A DNA stretch of 64,000 bases from Sphingomonas sp. R647. Its GTDB lineage: Bacteria > Pseudomonadota > Alphaproteobacteria > Sphingomonadales > Sphingomonadaceae. The notes beneath the pieces were generated by a model. It was not told the origin of the DNA, searched no databases, and saw only the letters and a program-made list of their open reading frames with translations. The stretch covers positions 434,001 to 498,000 of the forward strand of contig NZ_JAIQXT010000003.1 in assembly GCF_020177055.1 (NCBI RefSeq), read 5' to 3'. Below, piece after piece: positions 1-7,699 of this stretch. Position 1 is the first letter of the stretch. Each line of letters opens with the position of its first letter. A program made the translations under genes and the position numbers.

Positions 1-616
1 CGGGTAGATAGGCCGCGACCATGCGCGCCGCGATCGGCTGGCCATCGATCGCGCGTTCGATCAGCATCTGGCCGAGCTGCGATCCCTGCCCATGTCCGGC
101 AAGGATGAACGGCCGGTCGCCAACCCGGCGGCGAAACTCGGCAAAGGCGCGGGCAATATCCGAATAGGCCAGCTCCAGCGCCGCGCTGTCGTCCGCCGCC
201 GGGTTCATCTGGCGATAGCGCGGGGCATAGATTGCGCAGCACCCGTTGAACGCGCTCGCCTGATTGCGGATCGTCGTCTGGCCGACATCGCCATTATACC
301 AGACATCGCGGGGGTCGGCATTCCACACCGGTCGGCGCAGCGGCACGGCGGAATGGATGAAGAAGACATCGGCTGGCGCGCGCAGCTGTTGCGCCTCGGC
401 CACGCCCTGCGGCGTCATGTCGCCATCGTCGCGGGTCCAGGGCAGCGAGGCCCAGTGGGTCGGCCCGGCATAATCGGGGGCGGGCGGCACGCTGGCGGGG
501 TCGAAGCGACCGGCGGGCGCGGTGTCGGGGATTGCAGCCTGCCGCGCGCTGGCGACAGTGGCCGTGAGCGCACAGAGCAGCGACAGCGCTCCGAATAAAA
601 TGCCCGTCCGCCGCAT
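1..616 (-). CDS. DUF3089-type alpha/beta hydrolase, partial (C-terminus outside window)
   Basis: The gene is cut by the left edge; 205 codons are visible from an ATG at 616. The protein starts with a signal peptide (MRRTGILF, then a Leu/Ala-rich core ending near ASA at about residue 24), so it is exported. Residues 85-100 (DVFFIHSAVP) and 114-165 (DVWYNGDVG, then CCAIYAPRYRQMNP) match the DUF3089 family of alpha/beta-hydrolase-like proteins. The segment that should be the nucleophile elbow reads AGHGQGSQ: the Ser expected in GHSQG is Gly, although another Ser lies three residues on. It is divergent from the acyltransferase gene at 668, with only 51 bp between them. The substrate is not known. 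Confidence 0.75.
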   Translation of the reverse strand, partial: MRRTGILFGALSLLCALTATVASARQAAIPDTAPAGRFDPASVPPAPDYAGPTHWASLPWTRDDGDMTPQGVAEAQQLRAPADVFFIHSAVPLRRPVWNADPRDVWYNGDVGQTTIRNQASAFNGCCAIYAPRYRQMNPAADDSAALELAYSDIARAFAEFRRRVGDRPFILAGHGQGSQLGQMLIERAIDGQPIAARMVAAYLP

Positions 617-667
617 TCACGCTCCCGCTAACCAATTGGTGAGGCTCGCCCGCCTATAGCGCGACGC

Positions 668-1864
668 GTGAGTGAAGCGAACCATGGTCTTGCGCGCGGC
701 GGGCGGCATTACGGCCTCGACTGGCTGCGCATCGCCGCATTCGCGCTGCTGATCGTGTATCACATCGCCATGGTCTTCTCGCCCTGGCCGTGGGTGATCC
801 ATACCGACTACAAGTTTTCGGAATTGATCGCGCCGATGGCGCTGCTGACGCCGTGGCGGCTGCCGCTGCTGTTCGCCGTCTCGGGCTTTGCCTCCTGGCA
901 CCTCTTCGCCAAGTCCCGTGACGCGCGCAGCTTCCTGCACGCGCGCAATCTGCGCCTGCTGATCCCGCTCGCGTTCGGCATGGCGGTGCTGATCCCGGTC
1001 GAGATGTGGGTGCGGGTGGTCGAGGCGGGGTATCCGCATGGCTATCTGCGCTTCTGGACGACCGATTACTGGCGCGTCGGCGCGTTTTGGGGCCGCAGCT
1101 TCCCGAGCTGGGAGCATCTGTGGTTCGTCGTCTATCTCTGGGCGTACACCGTGGTCCTCGCGCTGATCCTGTGGCGCGGCCGATACCTGTATGACCTAGT
1201 GGTCGATCGGGTCGTGCCGTGGATGGCGCAGGGGTGGCGGCTGGTGTGGGTGCCTGCGGTGCTGCTGGTGATCGCGCGGCTGGGCCTGCAGTTCATCGTC
1301 GCGGACGAACAGGGGTTGCTGCGCGACTGGGCCGGGCATGCGAATTATCTCCCGCTGTTTCTGTTCGGGTTCGTGCTCGCCGGATCGCCGGTGCTGTGGC
1401 CGGTGCTGCGCCGTGTCTGGGGCGGTGCGCTGGCATTGGCCGCAATCAGCGGGGTCGCCGTGGTGCTGGTCGAGACCAGCTATCCCGGCAATGCCGTGCC
1501 CCCGCATTGGGTGATGGCGGTCGCGCGGGCGGGGCAGGTGGCGATGGGCTGGGCGATGACACTGGTGCTGATCCAGTGCGCCGACCGCTTCTGGAATCGC
1601 GACCATCGCTGGCGCAAGACGGCGGCGGAGGCGGTGTTCCCTTTCTACCTCGTCCACCAGCCTGCGATTGTGCTGATCGCCTGGTACACGCTGCCGCTGC
1701 GGTTGTCGGCGGGCGTGCAGTTCCTCGTTCTGCTCGGCGGGACTGCGCTCGTCTGTATCGCGACCTACCTGATCGGACGGGAGATCGGCTGGCTGCGCCC
1801 CTTGATCGGCCTTGGACCGCGCGGGGCGGCGCCTGACAAGCAAAGGTCGCCGCAAATCGCCTGA
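668..1864 (+). CDS. Acyltransferase family 3 integral membrane protein
   Basis: A 398-aa polytopic membrane protein of the acyltransferase-3 family (PF01757 type; related to OPG-modification and O-antigen acetylases). It carries the family's opening signature RHYGLDWLRIAAF with the following His (VYHIAMVF), about ten hydrophobic segments, and the closing FPFYLVHQPAIV motif. Family members move acyl groups from acyl-CoA to cell-surface sugars or lipids; the acceptor here cannot be read from sequence. The start is GTG, the first plausible start after the divergent upstream gene. It lies 11 bp from a paralogue of nearly the same length (1876), so the two probably form one transcript. Confidence 0.85.
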   Translation: MSEANHGLARGGRHYGLDWLRIAAFALLIVYHIAMVFSPWPWVIHTDYKFSELIAPMALLTPWRLPLLFAVSGFASWHLFAKSRDARSFLHARNLRLLIPLAFGMAVLIPVEMWVRVVEAGYPHGYLRFWTTDYWRVGAFWGRSFPSWEHLWFVVYLWAYTVVLALILWRGRYLYDLVVDRVVPWMAQGWRLVWVPAVLLVIARLGLQFIVADEQGLLRDWAGHANYLPLFLFGFVLAGSPVLWPVLRRVWGGALALAAISGVAVVLVETSYPGNAVPPHWVMAVARAGQVAMGWAMTLVLIQCADRFWNRDHRWRKTAAEAVFPFYLVHQPAIVLIAWYTLPLRLSAGVQFLVLLGGTALVCIATYLIGREIGWLRPLIGLGPRGAAPDKQRSPQIA

Positions 1865-1875
1865 ACTGCCCTTCG

Positions 1876-3075
1876 GTGCTGCTTTCGCCCACGCCGATCC
1901 GTCGCTATGGCGCGCGAGTGGAACGGCATTATGGCATGGACTGGCTGCGGATCGGGGCGTTCGGCCTGCTGATCTTCTACCATATCGGCATGGTCTTTGT
2001 GCCATGGGGTTACCATGTGAAGACGGCCGATCCCGCGCAATGGGTGACGGTGCCGATGCTGTTCACCAACCCGTGGCGCCTTACCCTGCTGTTCGTCGTG
2101 TCGGGCTATGCCAGCCGGGCCTTGTGGCTCAAGTCGCGCGGGCCGGGGCGCTTCGTCGCCGATCGCAGCTGGCGGCTGATCCTGCCGTTGCTGTTCGGCA
2201 TCGCGGTGATCGTCCCCCCGCAAAGCTGGGTCGAGCTGTGCACGCAATGGCCCTATCCATTCGATTACTGGACCTTCTGGACCCGGCATTACTGGCATTT
2301 TGGCGACTTCGGCCCGATCGTCCTGCCGACCTGGAACCATCTGTGGTTTGTCGGCTATCTCTATCTCTACACGCTTGGCCTGGTGCTCGTCGCGAGCCTG
2401 CCCGGCGGCGCGGCGGTGCAGCGGATCTTCGACCAGCTCTTCGCGGGAACACGCGTGCTGTGGCTCCCCGCCGCCTGGCTGCTGATGACGCAAGTGGTGG
2501 TGTTTCAGCGGTGGAGCGACACCCATGATGTGATCGGCGATGGCGTCGCGCACCTCGCCTATTTTCCCGCCTTCCTGTTCGGCTTCGCACTGGCGGGGTC
2601 AAAGCCGGTGATGGGGTGGATCGCGCGGCTGTGGAAGCCGGCGCTGGCGATCGGCCTCGCTGGATATGCCGTCACCGCCGCGATCGACATCGCTTATCCC
2701 GCGCGCACCCCCTGGCTGCCCAGCCGTATCATGCTCGCCTCGCGCTACATTCAGGCGTGGATGATGATCGCCGCGCTGATCGGGATTGCCGAGGTGTACC
2801 TCAACCGCGATCATCGCTGGCGCCCGATGCTGACCGAAGCGGTGTTCCCCTTCTACCTGATCCACCAGACGATCATCGTCGTCGCGATGTACTGGCTGCT
2901 GAAGCTGTCGCTTCCCGCCGCAGTCGAGTTTGTCATATTGGTGCCGGTGACCGCGCTGGGCTGCTGGCTCTTCTACCGCTACGGACGCGAAGTGCCGTGG
3001 CTGCGGCCGCTGATCGGCCTGCGCTATGCCCGCCGCGCCGCCGCGCCGCCTAAAATGACCCCGGAGGCCGTATGA
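1876..3075 (+). CDS. Acyltransferase family 3 integral membrane protein (paralogue of the upstream gene)
   Basis: A 399-aa paralogue of the protein at 668-1864, with the same landmarks in the same order: RHYGMDWLRIGAF, FYHIGMVFVPW, a HLWFVGYLYLYT segment, and NRDHRWRPML followed by FPFYLIHQTIIV near the C-terminus. It is an inner-membrane acyltransferase-3 protein with about ten TM segments. The start is GTG 11 bp after the previous stop. Its TGA overlaps the ATG of the next gene (ATGA at 3072-3075), so it is probably translationally coupled to the asparaginase gene. The tandem arrangement suggests duplication followed by divergence; acceptor specificity is unknown. Confidence 0.85.
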   Translation: MLLSPTPIRRYGARVERHYGMDWLRIGAFGLLIFYHIGMVFVPWGYHVKTADPAQWVTVPMLFTNPWRLTLLFVVSGYASRALWLKSRGPGRFVADRSWRLILPLLFGIAVIVPPQSWVELCTQWPYPFDYWTFWTRHYWHFGDFGPIVLPTWNHLWFVGYLYLYTLGLVLVASLPGGAAVQRIFDQLFAGTRVLWLPAAWLLMTQVVVFQRWSDTHDVIGDGVAHLAYFPAFLFGFALAGSKPVMGWIARLWKPALAIGLAGYAVTAAIDIAYPARTPWLPSRIMLASRYIQAWMMIAALIGIAEVYLNRDHRWRPMLTEAVFPFYLIHQTIIVVAMYWLLKLSLPAAVEFVILVPVTALGCWLFYRYGREVPWLRPLIGLRYARRAAAPPKMTPEAV

Positions 3076-4058
3076 ACCGCCTTTCCCTTCTGATCGGAGC
3101 CCTGCTGATGTCCGCCCCCGCCACCGCCCAGACGCAACCCGACTGGACGCTCGTCATCCATGGCGGTGCCGGCGTGCTCGAACGCGACAAGATGACGCCG
3201 GAGCGTGAGGCAGCCGCGCGCAAGGGCCTGGACGCAGCGCTGGAGGCGGGATCAAAGGTGCTCGCCGGAGGCGGCAGCGCGCTCGACGCGGTCGAGGCGG
3301 CGGTAAAGGTGCTGGAGGACGATCCGCACTTCAACGCCGGGCGCGGCGCGGTGTTCACCTATGAAGGCACCAACGAACTCGACGCCGCGATCATGGACGG
3401 CGCGGACCGCAAGGCCGGCGCGGTTGCCGGTGTCACCAGGACCAAGAACCCGATCGCGCTCGCGCGCAAGGTGATGGAGGACAGCCCGCACGTCATGCTC
3501 GCGGGCAAGGGCGCGGACGTGTTCAGCGCCGAAAAGGGGCTGGAGCAGGTCGGCCCAGAATGGTTTGCCACCGACGAACGCCGCCAGCAGCTTGAGAAGA
3601 TGAAGGCGCAGAAGACCAGCTGGTTCGATGTCGACATGAAGTACGGCACGGTCGGCGCAGTGGCGCGGGATAAGGCGGGCAACGTCGCCGCCGCGACCTC
3701 GACCGGCGGCGTCACCGGCAAGCGCTGGGGCCGGGTCGGCGATTCGCCGCTGATCGGCGCCGGCACCTACGCCGACAACCGCGCCTGCGCCGTCTCCGCG
3801 ACCGGGGCAGGGGAGTTCTTCATCCGCGAAGGCGTCGCCCATGAAATCTGCGCCCGCATCCGCTTCAAGGGCGAAAGCCTCCAGGCCGCCGCCGACACCG
3901 TCATGGCCGAAACCCGCGCGCTCGGCGGCACCGGCGGCGTCATCGTCACTGGCCCGACCGGCGAGATGGCGTGGAGCTTCAACACGCCTGGCATGTATCG
4001 CGGCAAGGTTTCCGCCGGCAGCGCGAAGACGGTCGCGATCTATGGCGACGAACAGTAA
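3072..4058 (+). CDS. iaaA: Isoaspartyl peptidase / plant-type L-asparaginase, exported
   Basis: A 328-aa N-terminal-nucleophile hydrolase of the asparaginase-2 family, which cleaves beta-aspartyl dipeptides and asparagine. Residues 1-20 form a signal peptide ending APATAQ, suggesting a periplasmic location. The alpha subunit runs from VIHGGAGV (about residue 28) with SALDAVEAAV and FNAGRGAVF. The autoprocessing site and catalytic Thr are at about residue 193 in KYGTVGAVARD, followed by TSTGG and GDSPLIGAGTYAD of the beta subunit. Length is normal for the family. It overlaps the acyltransferase stop by 4 nt and is 10 nt from the S1/P1 nuclease gene, so all three may be co-transcribed. Confidence 0.93.
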   Translation: MNRLSLLIGALLMSAPATAQTQPDWTLVIHGGAGVLERDKMTPEREAAARKGLDAALEAGSKVLAGGGSALDAVEAAVKVLEDDPHFNAGRGAVFTYEGTNELDAAIMDGADRKAGAVAGVTRTKNPIALARKVMEDSPHVMLAGKGADVFSAEKGLEQVGPEWFATDERRQQLEKMKAQKTSWFDVDMKYGTVGAVARDKAGNVAAATSTGGVTGKRWGRVGDSPLIGAGTYADNRACAVSATGAGEFFIREGVAHEICARIRFKGESLQAAADTVMAETRALGGTGGVIVTGPTGEMAWSFNTPGMYRGKVSAGSAKTVAIYGDEQ

Positions 4059-4068
4059 GGACAGCGGC

Positions 4069-4941
4069 ATGATTCGCTCCCTCATCGCGCTGTTCGCGCT
4101 CGCCGCCAGCTTTGCTGCCACTCCCGCGCTCGCCTATTGGGAGTTCGGGCATCAGACCGTCGCGACCATCGCCTACAAGAATGTGAAGCCCGAAACGCGC
4201 CGCGCGATCGATCGGCTGTTGCGCCAGCAGGGCCTGCTCGAAACCCCGACCTGTCCCGCGAAGACGCTGGAAGAGGCGAGCGTCTGGGCCGACTGCATCA
4301 AGCCGCTCGGCGCGCGGTTCAGCTATGCCTACAACTGGCACTATCAGAATGTGAACATCTGCAAGCCGTTCACGCTCAAGGGCAATTGCCCCGACGGCAA
4401 TTGCGTCTCGGCGCAGATCGATCGCGGCGTGAAGCTGTTGCAGGACAAGGATGTCCCGGTCCGCGAAAAGGTGATGGCGCTCGCCTTCCTCACGCACTTC
4501 GTCGGCGATCTCCACCAGCCGCTGCACGCTGGCGACAAGGGCGACCTTGGCGGCAACCGCGCCCGCACCGATTACGGCATCTACGCCCCGGAGCGGCTGA
4601 ACCTGCACAGCATCACCGATGGCTGGCTGGCCGAGCGCGCGATCACCTCACCCCCGCCGGTGGTGCAGGTCTATTCCGCCGAGGAGCGTGCGAAGGAAAG
4701 CGCCGGCACCGTCGAGGACTGGAGCCGCGAGAACTGGCAGGCGTCGCATATGGCCTATGAGGCCGCGTTCGACGGCGATCCGTGCCGCGCCGACCTGCCA
4801 GCGCGCGGCAAGCTCGACGATGCCGATATCGAAAAGCTGGTCCCGATGATGCAGGCGCAGATCAAGCGCGGCGGCCTGCGCCTCGCCCGGCTGCTCGACG
4901 AAGCCTTCGGCCCGCCACCGCCGGTTCAGCCGCGCCGCTGA
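4069..4941 (+). CDS. S1/P1 family zinc nuclease, exported
   Basis: A 290-aa zinc-dependent single-strand-specific nuclease of the S1/P1 family. The signal peptide ends around ATPALA, and maturation would leave an N-terminus near Trp (YWEFGHQT), which in this family supplies zinc ligands through its amino group. The other ligands are visible: the His of FGHQ, the Asp of WADCIK, the His of WHYQN, and LTHFVGDLHQPLHAG; NLHSITDGWL is present towards the C-terminus. I chose ATG 4069 because it directly precedes the signal peptide; an upstream in-frame extension would overlap the asparaginase gene. It probably degrades RNA/DNA in the periplasm or outside the cell to scavenge phosphate and nucleosides. 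Confidence 0.93.
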   Translation: MIRSLIALFALAASFAATPALAYWEFGHQTVATIAYKNVKPETRRAIDRLLRQQGLLETPTCPAKTLEEASVWADCIKPLGARFSYAYNWHYQNVNICKPFTLKGNCPDGNCVSAQIDRGVKLLQDKDVPVREKVMALAFLTHFVGDLHQPLHAGDKGDLGGNRARTDYGIYAPERLNLHSITDGWLAERAITSPPPVVQVYSAEERAKESAGTVEDWSRENWQASHMAYEAAFDGDPCRADLPARGKLDDADIEKLVPMMQAQIKRGGLRLARLLDEAFGPPPPVQPRR

Positions 4942-4944
4942 TCC

Positions 4945-5217
4945 TCAGTCCTGGTCCGGACCCCAGCGCCAGCGAAAGCCGCCATCGGTTTTTGTCCAGA
5001 CAAACCAGACGAAGACCGCGAGCATCGGCAGCGCGACGCCAAGCCGGATGAACTGGGTGGGCGCCCAGTACAGCACCGCGACAATGGCAAGGATGAAGAC
5101 CAACATCGTCAGCCACCCCTGCCACGTCACCGGCGTCGCGCCCCAGCCGAACAGCTTGGGCGCGAACCAGTAACCTTGCCGCACCCGGAGTGCGTCGCGA
5201 TAACGTTTCAGGCTCAT
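4945..5217 (-). CDS. Small inner-membrane protein, unknown function
   Basis: A 90-aa protein with two predicted TM segments (about residues 33-50, WQGWLTMLVFILAIVAVLYW, and 57-72, RLGVALPMLAVFVWFVW), a basic N-terminus and an aromatic/charged C-terminus. I do not recognise a family. It is the last gene of the minus-strand cluster that begins with the SPFH gene at 6771. Its ATG overlaps the stop of a 33-aa small protein (ATGA at 5214-5217), which supports both being real and coupled. The 3' end is 3 bp from the convergent nuclease gene. Confidence 0.6.
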   Translation of the reverse strand: MSLKRYRDALRVRQGYWFAPKLFGWGATPVTWQGWLTMLVFILAIVAVLYWAPTQFIRLGVALPMLAVFVWFVWTKTDGGFRWRWGPDQD

Positions 5218-5315
5218 GCCAGCGTTCCCAACACGCCAATGCCCAACGCGAGCGCGGAGGCGGCAATCAGCAAGGGAAGATGACGGCGCGGGGCAAACAG
5301 GGCGGTCAGCATCAT
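5214..5315 (-). CDS. Single-pass small membrane protein (33 aa)
   Basis: A very short frame starting MMLTALFAPRRHLPLL and continuing as one Ala/Leu-rich TM helix to GVLGTLA. Support for translation: an AGGAG Shine-Dalgarno sequence 5-6 nt before the ATG, and an ATGA overlap of its stop with the next gene's start at 5217. A second ATG follows immediately, so the protein may be 32 aa. It belongs to the SPFH-led cluster. No family was recognised. Confidence 0.5.
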   Translation of the reverse strand: MMLTALFAPRRHLPLLIAASALALGIGVLGTLA

Positions 5316-5332
5316 GAGTCTCCTGCGTTGGC

Positions 5333-5548
5333 TCAGGCGGGGGCGTAATGTTCCAGAAACCCGCAATTGCGGCAGCGCCAGCTGCGGATCTCGAGCTTGC
5401 GGCGCTTGCCGATCTTCAGGCCGGTCCAGAAGCTCTTTTCCGGCGCGCCCTCGATCCATTTGCTGACATGTTTGGTGCCATAGCCCTCGTCAGCGACGAA
5501 GCCCTCAACCATCTGGCTCTGGCATTTGGGGCAGCTGTGTGAACGCAT
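5333..5548 (-). CDS. Small zinc-ribbon protein (DUF6487-like)
   Basis: A 71-aa protein with a zinc-ribbon pair of knuckles: SCPKC at residues 5-9 and CRNCG at about 59-63, joined by a basic and aromatic segment (KWIEGAPEKSFWTGLK, IGKRRKLEIRSW). This arrangement resembles the DUF6487/PF20097 small zinc-ribbon proteins, whose function is unknown. No TM segment or signal is present, so it should be cytosolic. It lies between two single-TM small proteins in the SPFH-led minus-strand cluster, with 14 bp to the upstream gene. Confidence 0.75.
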   Translation of the reverse strand: MRSHSCPKCQSQMVEGFVADEGYGTKHVSKWIEGAPEKSFWTGLKIGKRRKLEIRSWRCRNCGFLEHYAPA

Positions 5549-5562
5549 GACGGGATCCTTCT

Positions 5563-5655
5563 TCAGAGCACCGATACGGCGACAGCCAGCATCAGCAGCG
5601 ATAGCGCGAACAGCCAGATCACATGCGACCGGCGGGTGACGATGACGATCAGCAT
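5563..5655 (-). CDS. Single-pass small membrane protein (30 aa)
   Basis: A 30-aa frame, [14 protein letters not shown] followed by FALSLLMLAVAVSVL, which is one TM helix with an RR pair near the N-terminal side. It has a good Shine-Dalgarno (AAGGAGAA, about 4 nt before the ATG), and its ATG overlaps the TGA of the upstream ribbon-helix-helix gene (TGATG at 5653-5657). This is typical of translational coupling and is the main reason for calling so short a gene. Confidence 0.5.
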   Translation of the reverse strand: MLIVIVTRRSHVIWLFALSLLMLAVAVSVL

Positions 5656-5861
5656 CACGCTTCTCCTTCCTTCGGCGGCCGCCCGCGCTTGGCGCGTACC
5701 GGGTCGGCCAGTTTCACGCCGCGTTTGGCCAGCGCCTCGCGCAGCAGGCATTCGACCTGCGCGTTGACGCTGCGCAGGTCGGTCGCCGCGCTCCGCTCGA
5801 TTGCGCCGTAGAGCGCTGGATCGAGGCGGAGCGGGAACGCCTTTTTGGGTGGAGCGGCCAT
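5655..5861 (-). CDS. Arc/HicB-type ribbon-helix-helix DNA-binding protein
   Basis: A 68-aa protein. Residues 8-45 ([20 protein letters not shown], then [16 protein letters not shown]) match an Arc-like ribbon-helix-helix fold: a short beta strand that reads DNA as a dimer, two helices with the N-cap RS-N turn, then a basic GRPPK tail that looks like an AT-hook. Such proteins are small repressors, often of their own operon. No toxin gene is adjacent; the partner upstream is the SPFH protein gene, 16 bp away. An AT-rich palindrome overlaps the putative promoter of the cluster (6789-6805) and is a plausible binding site; that link is inference. Confidence 0.75.
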   Translation of the reverse strand: MAAPPKKAFPLRLDPALYGAIERSAATDLRSVNAQVECLLREALAKRGVKLADPVRAKRGRPPKEGEA

Positions 5862-5877
5862 GGGCCTTCCTCTCCGA

Positions 5878-6771
5878 TTACTGGTACAGCGACCCGGCGT
5901 TCACCACCGGCTGCGTGTCGCGTTCGGAGCAGAGCACGACCATCAGGTTCGACACCATCGCCGCGCGGCGCTCGTCGTCCAGCTCGACGACATTCTTCGC
6001 CGACAGCTGCTCCAGCGCCATTTCGACCATGCCGACCGCGCCCTCGACCAATGTCTTGCGCGCGGCGACCACCGCCTCGGCCTGTTGCCGGCGCAGCATC
6101 GCCTGGGCAATCTCCTGCGCATAGGCGAGGTGGGTGAGGCGGCACTCGTCGATATGCACGCCCGCGGCCAGCACGCGCTCCTGCAACTCGACGCGCAGCT
6201 CCTCGCTGACATGCTCGGCATTGCCGCGCAGCGTCATCTCCTCATGCGTGAAGTCGTCATAGGGGTAGCGCGATCCGATTGCGCGCACCGCGCTCTCGAT
6301 CTGGATGTGCACGAACTCGCGATAGTCATCGACGTCGAACAGCGCCTGTGCGGTATCGGCGACGCGCCACACCACGTTCGACGCGATCTCGATCGGGTTG
6401 CCGCGCAGGTCGTTCACCTTCAGCCGCTCCGACGTGATGTTGTGGATGCGCACCGAAACCTTGGACTTGGTCATCCACGGCCAGGTCCAGCGCAGCCCGG
6501 TGGTGCGATCGGTGCCTCTATACGCGCCAAACAACAGGATCGCCGCTGCCTGATTCGGCTGAAGCAGGTAAAATCCCGGTGCGACAAACGCGAGGATCAA
6601 CACGCCCAGCACCAGCGCGAACGGTGCCCAAGGCGCTTCGCCGATCTGCGACGCCGACGCGATGATTCCGGTCAGCGCGGCGAGCGCGACAAGCAGCATG
6701 GCATAGCCGCTGGCAGTAGCGGCGGGGCGCTCGGCGCTCGACCGCAGCGCGCTGGAATTGAAGTCCGACAT
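5878..6771 (-). CDS. SPFH / Band 7 (prohibitin-stomatin family) membrane protein
   Basis: About 297 aa from the ATG at 6771. I preferred this to an upstream TTG at 6825 because AGGGAGG lies 5-6 nt before the ATG. The N-terminal region has two hydrophobic helices (about residues 22-42 and 48-70), followed by an SPFH domain: [20 protein letters not shown], then TGLRWTWPW and [19 protein letters not shown], and a helical region after ITL-type contacts ([20 protein letters not shown]). SPFH proteins form large membrane-anchored oligomers that organise membrane domains or control proteases. It heads the cluster with the RHH regulator and the small membrane proteins. Confidence 0.88.
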   Translation of the reverse strand: MSDFNSSALRSSAERPAATASGYAMLLVALAALTGIIASASQIGEAPWAPFALVLGVLILAFVAPGFYLLQPNQAAAILLFGAYRGTDRTTGLRWTWPWMTKSKVSVRIHNITSERLKVNDLRGNPIEIASNVVWRVADTAQALFDVDDYREFVHIQIESAVRAIGSRYPYDDFTHEEMTLRGNAEHVSEELRVELQERVLAAGVHIDECRLTHLAYAQEIAQAMLRRQQAEAVVAARKTLVEGAVGMVEMALEQLSAKNVVELDDERRAAMVSNLMVVLCSERDTQPVVNAGSLYQ

Positions 6772-6788
6772 TTTTGCCTCCCTGAAAT

Positions 6789-6805
6789 ATGATATCATCA
6801 TTATA
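6789..6805 (-). promoter_or_regulatory. AT-rich palindrome overlapping a putative -10 of the SPFH cluster
   Basis: In otherwise GC-rich DNA there is an AT island. ATGATATCAT (6789-6798) is a perfect 10-bp palindrome. On the minus strand it is followed upstream by TATAAT (6800-6805), a consensus-like -10 element, giving a 5' leader of about 20 nt before the ATG at 6771. A palindrome at the transcription start is a classical position for an autorepressor operator, and the second gene of the cluster encodes a ribbon-helix-helix protein. The -35 is not convincing (TTGCAC with short spacing). Confidence 0.4.
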
Positions 6806-6873
6806 TCGAATCGGGCGGCGTGCAAGCGGAATCGTAAGGCCCCCGCCGCAAGGGCGCGGCGGGGGTGGTGTCA

Positions 6874-7173
6874 TCACTTCGCGCCGACCTCCCATGCCAG
6901 CCAGCAGATCGCCAGAAAGGGCAGGAGGATCGCCGCAGCGACGAACAGCTGGCGGCCGAGCCCCAGGCGGAAATGCTCGGGATGATCCGCCTCGACCCGC
7001 CGGATCGCGGCGGCGGCGACGGGGTCGCCCTTGAGCATTCCGCGGTCGACCGCAGGGCCGGTCTTGATGAAGGCGATCAGTTCGTCGCGCTCGATCGGGT
7101 CGAGCGCGGGGTAGCGGTTGAGGAGCCCGGCGATGCGGTCGCGCAGGCTGGTATCGGTGACAGTCTCGTTCAT
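6874..7173 (-). CDS. Hypothetical protein with one C-terminal TM segment
   Basis: A 99-aa protein. The N-terminal two thirds are polar and mostly helical (LRDRIAGLLNRYPALDPIER, then DELIAFIKTGPAVDRGML, with EADHPEHFRLGL). The end is one TM helix (FVAAAILLPFLAICWLAW), so this is probably a tail-anchored membrane protein. ATG 7173 follows a GGGAG motif; an upstream start at 7209 would add only low-complexity Arg codons. I recognise no named family. It is on the same strand as the SPFH cluster and ends about 100 bp upstream of the SPFH start, so it is probably a separate unit. Confidence 0.6.
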   Translation of the reverse strand: MNETVTDTSLRDRIAGLLNRYPALDPIERDELIAFIKTGPAVDRGMLKGDPVAAAAIRRVEADHPEHFRLGLGRQLFVAAAILLPFLAICWLAWEVGAK

Positions 7174-7257
7174 GCTGAAACTCCCGTTGCGGCGCGCACG
7201 CGCACGCACACGCCGGCCGCCACAGGGGCGGCTGTTTGATCGATTAGGTTTCGGGGT

Positions 7258-7656
7258 TCAGGCGGAGAGCGGTGGAGCGCGGGCGCGATAGCGCGATGCC
7301 GGGCGCGTAGCCGGCGCGGCATCCGCGTGCATTGCGGCGACGGTCTGCGAGGGCGCGGCATGGGGAGGGGTGACTGCGGCGTGGTGCGCCGGGGTTGGCG
7401 GATCACCGTCGGGGCGATCCTGTGCCTTGAGCGCGCGGTGCGCCGCCGCCTTGATCGCGGCAGCCGGGTCGCGGAACTGGGCATTGACCGGGACCGGCGC
7501 GGTAAGCGCCGCCGCGCGCAGATCGGCGATGTCGAGCCGGGGTGCCTGCGGAAGTGCGGTGAGCGCATTGAACGCCAGCAACAGGCTCGCCAGCCACAGC
7601 CACACCCCGCGCGGCGCGCGAGTCGGGAATGGGCTGGAGGGAAGTTCGGGCGTCAT
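7258..7656 (-). CDS. Hypothetical Ala/Pro-rich membrane-anchored protein
   Basis: A 132-aa frame starting MTPELPSSPFPTRAPRGV with one N-terminal TM segment (VWLWLASLLLAFNALTAL), then a low-complexity Ala/Pro/Arg/His-rich tail of about 90 residues that should be periplasmic and disordered. No domain is recognisable. Codon composition is coding-like, but the tail's low complexity makes the call moderate. It lies between the 99-aa TM protein and the terminator of the tol-pal operon. Confidence 0.45.
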   Translation of the reverse strand: MTPELPSSPFPTRAPRGVWLWLASLLLAFNALTALPQAPRLDIADLRAAALTAPVPVNAQFRDPAAAIKAAAHRALKAQDRPDGDPPTPAHHAAVTPPHAAPSQTVAAMHADAAPATRPASRYRARAPPLSA

Positions 7657-7699
7657 GCTGCCGGTCGATATAGGGTGGATCGCGCGAGATGCCCGCGCA

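Noticed and set aside
5655..5861. A toxin-antitoxin pair built on the ribbon-helix-helix protein
   Set aside because: No adjacent gene has toxin features such as a RelE, PIN or HicA fold; the neighbours are an SPFH protein and a 30-aa TM protein. A membrane-acting small toxin cannot be excluded but is not supported.
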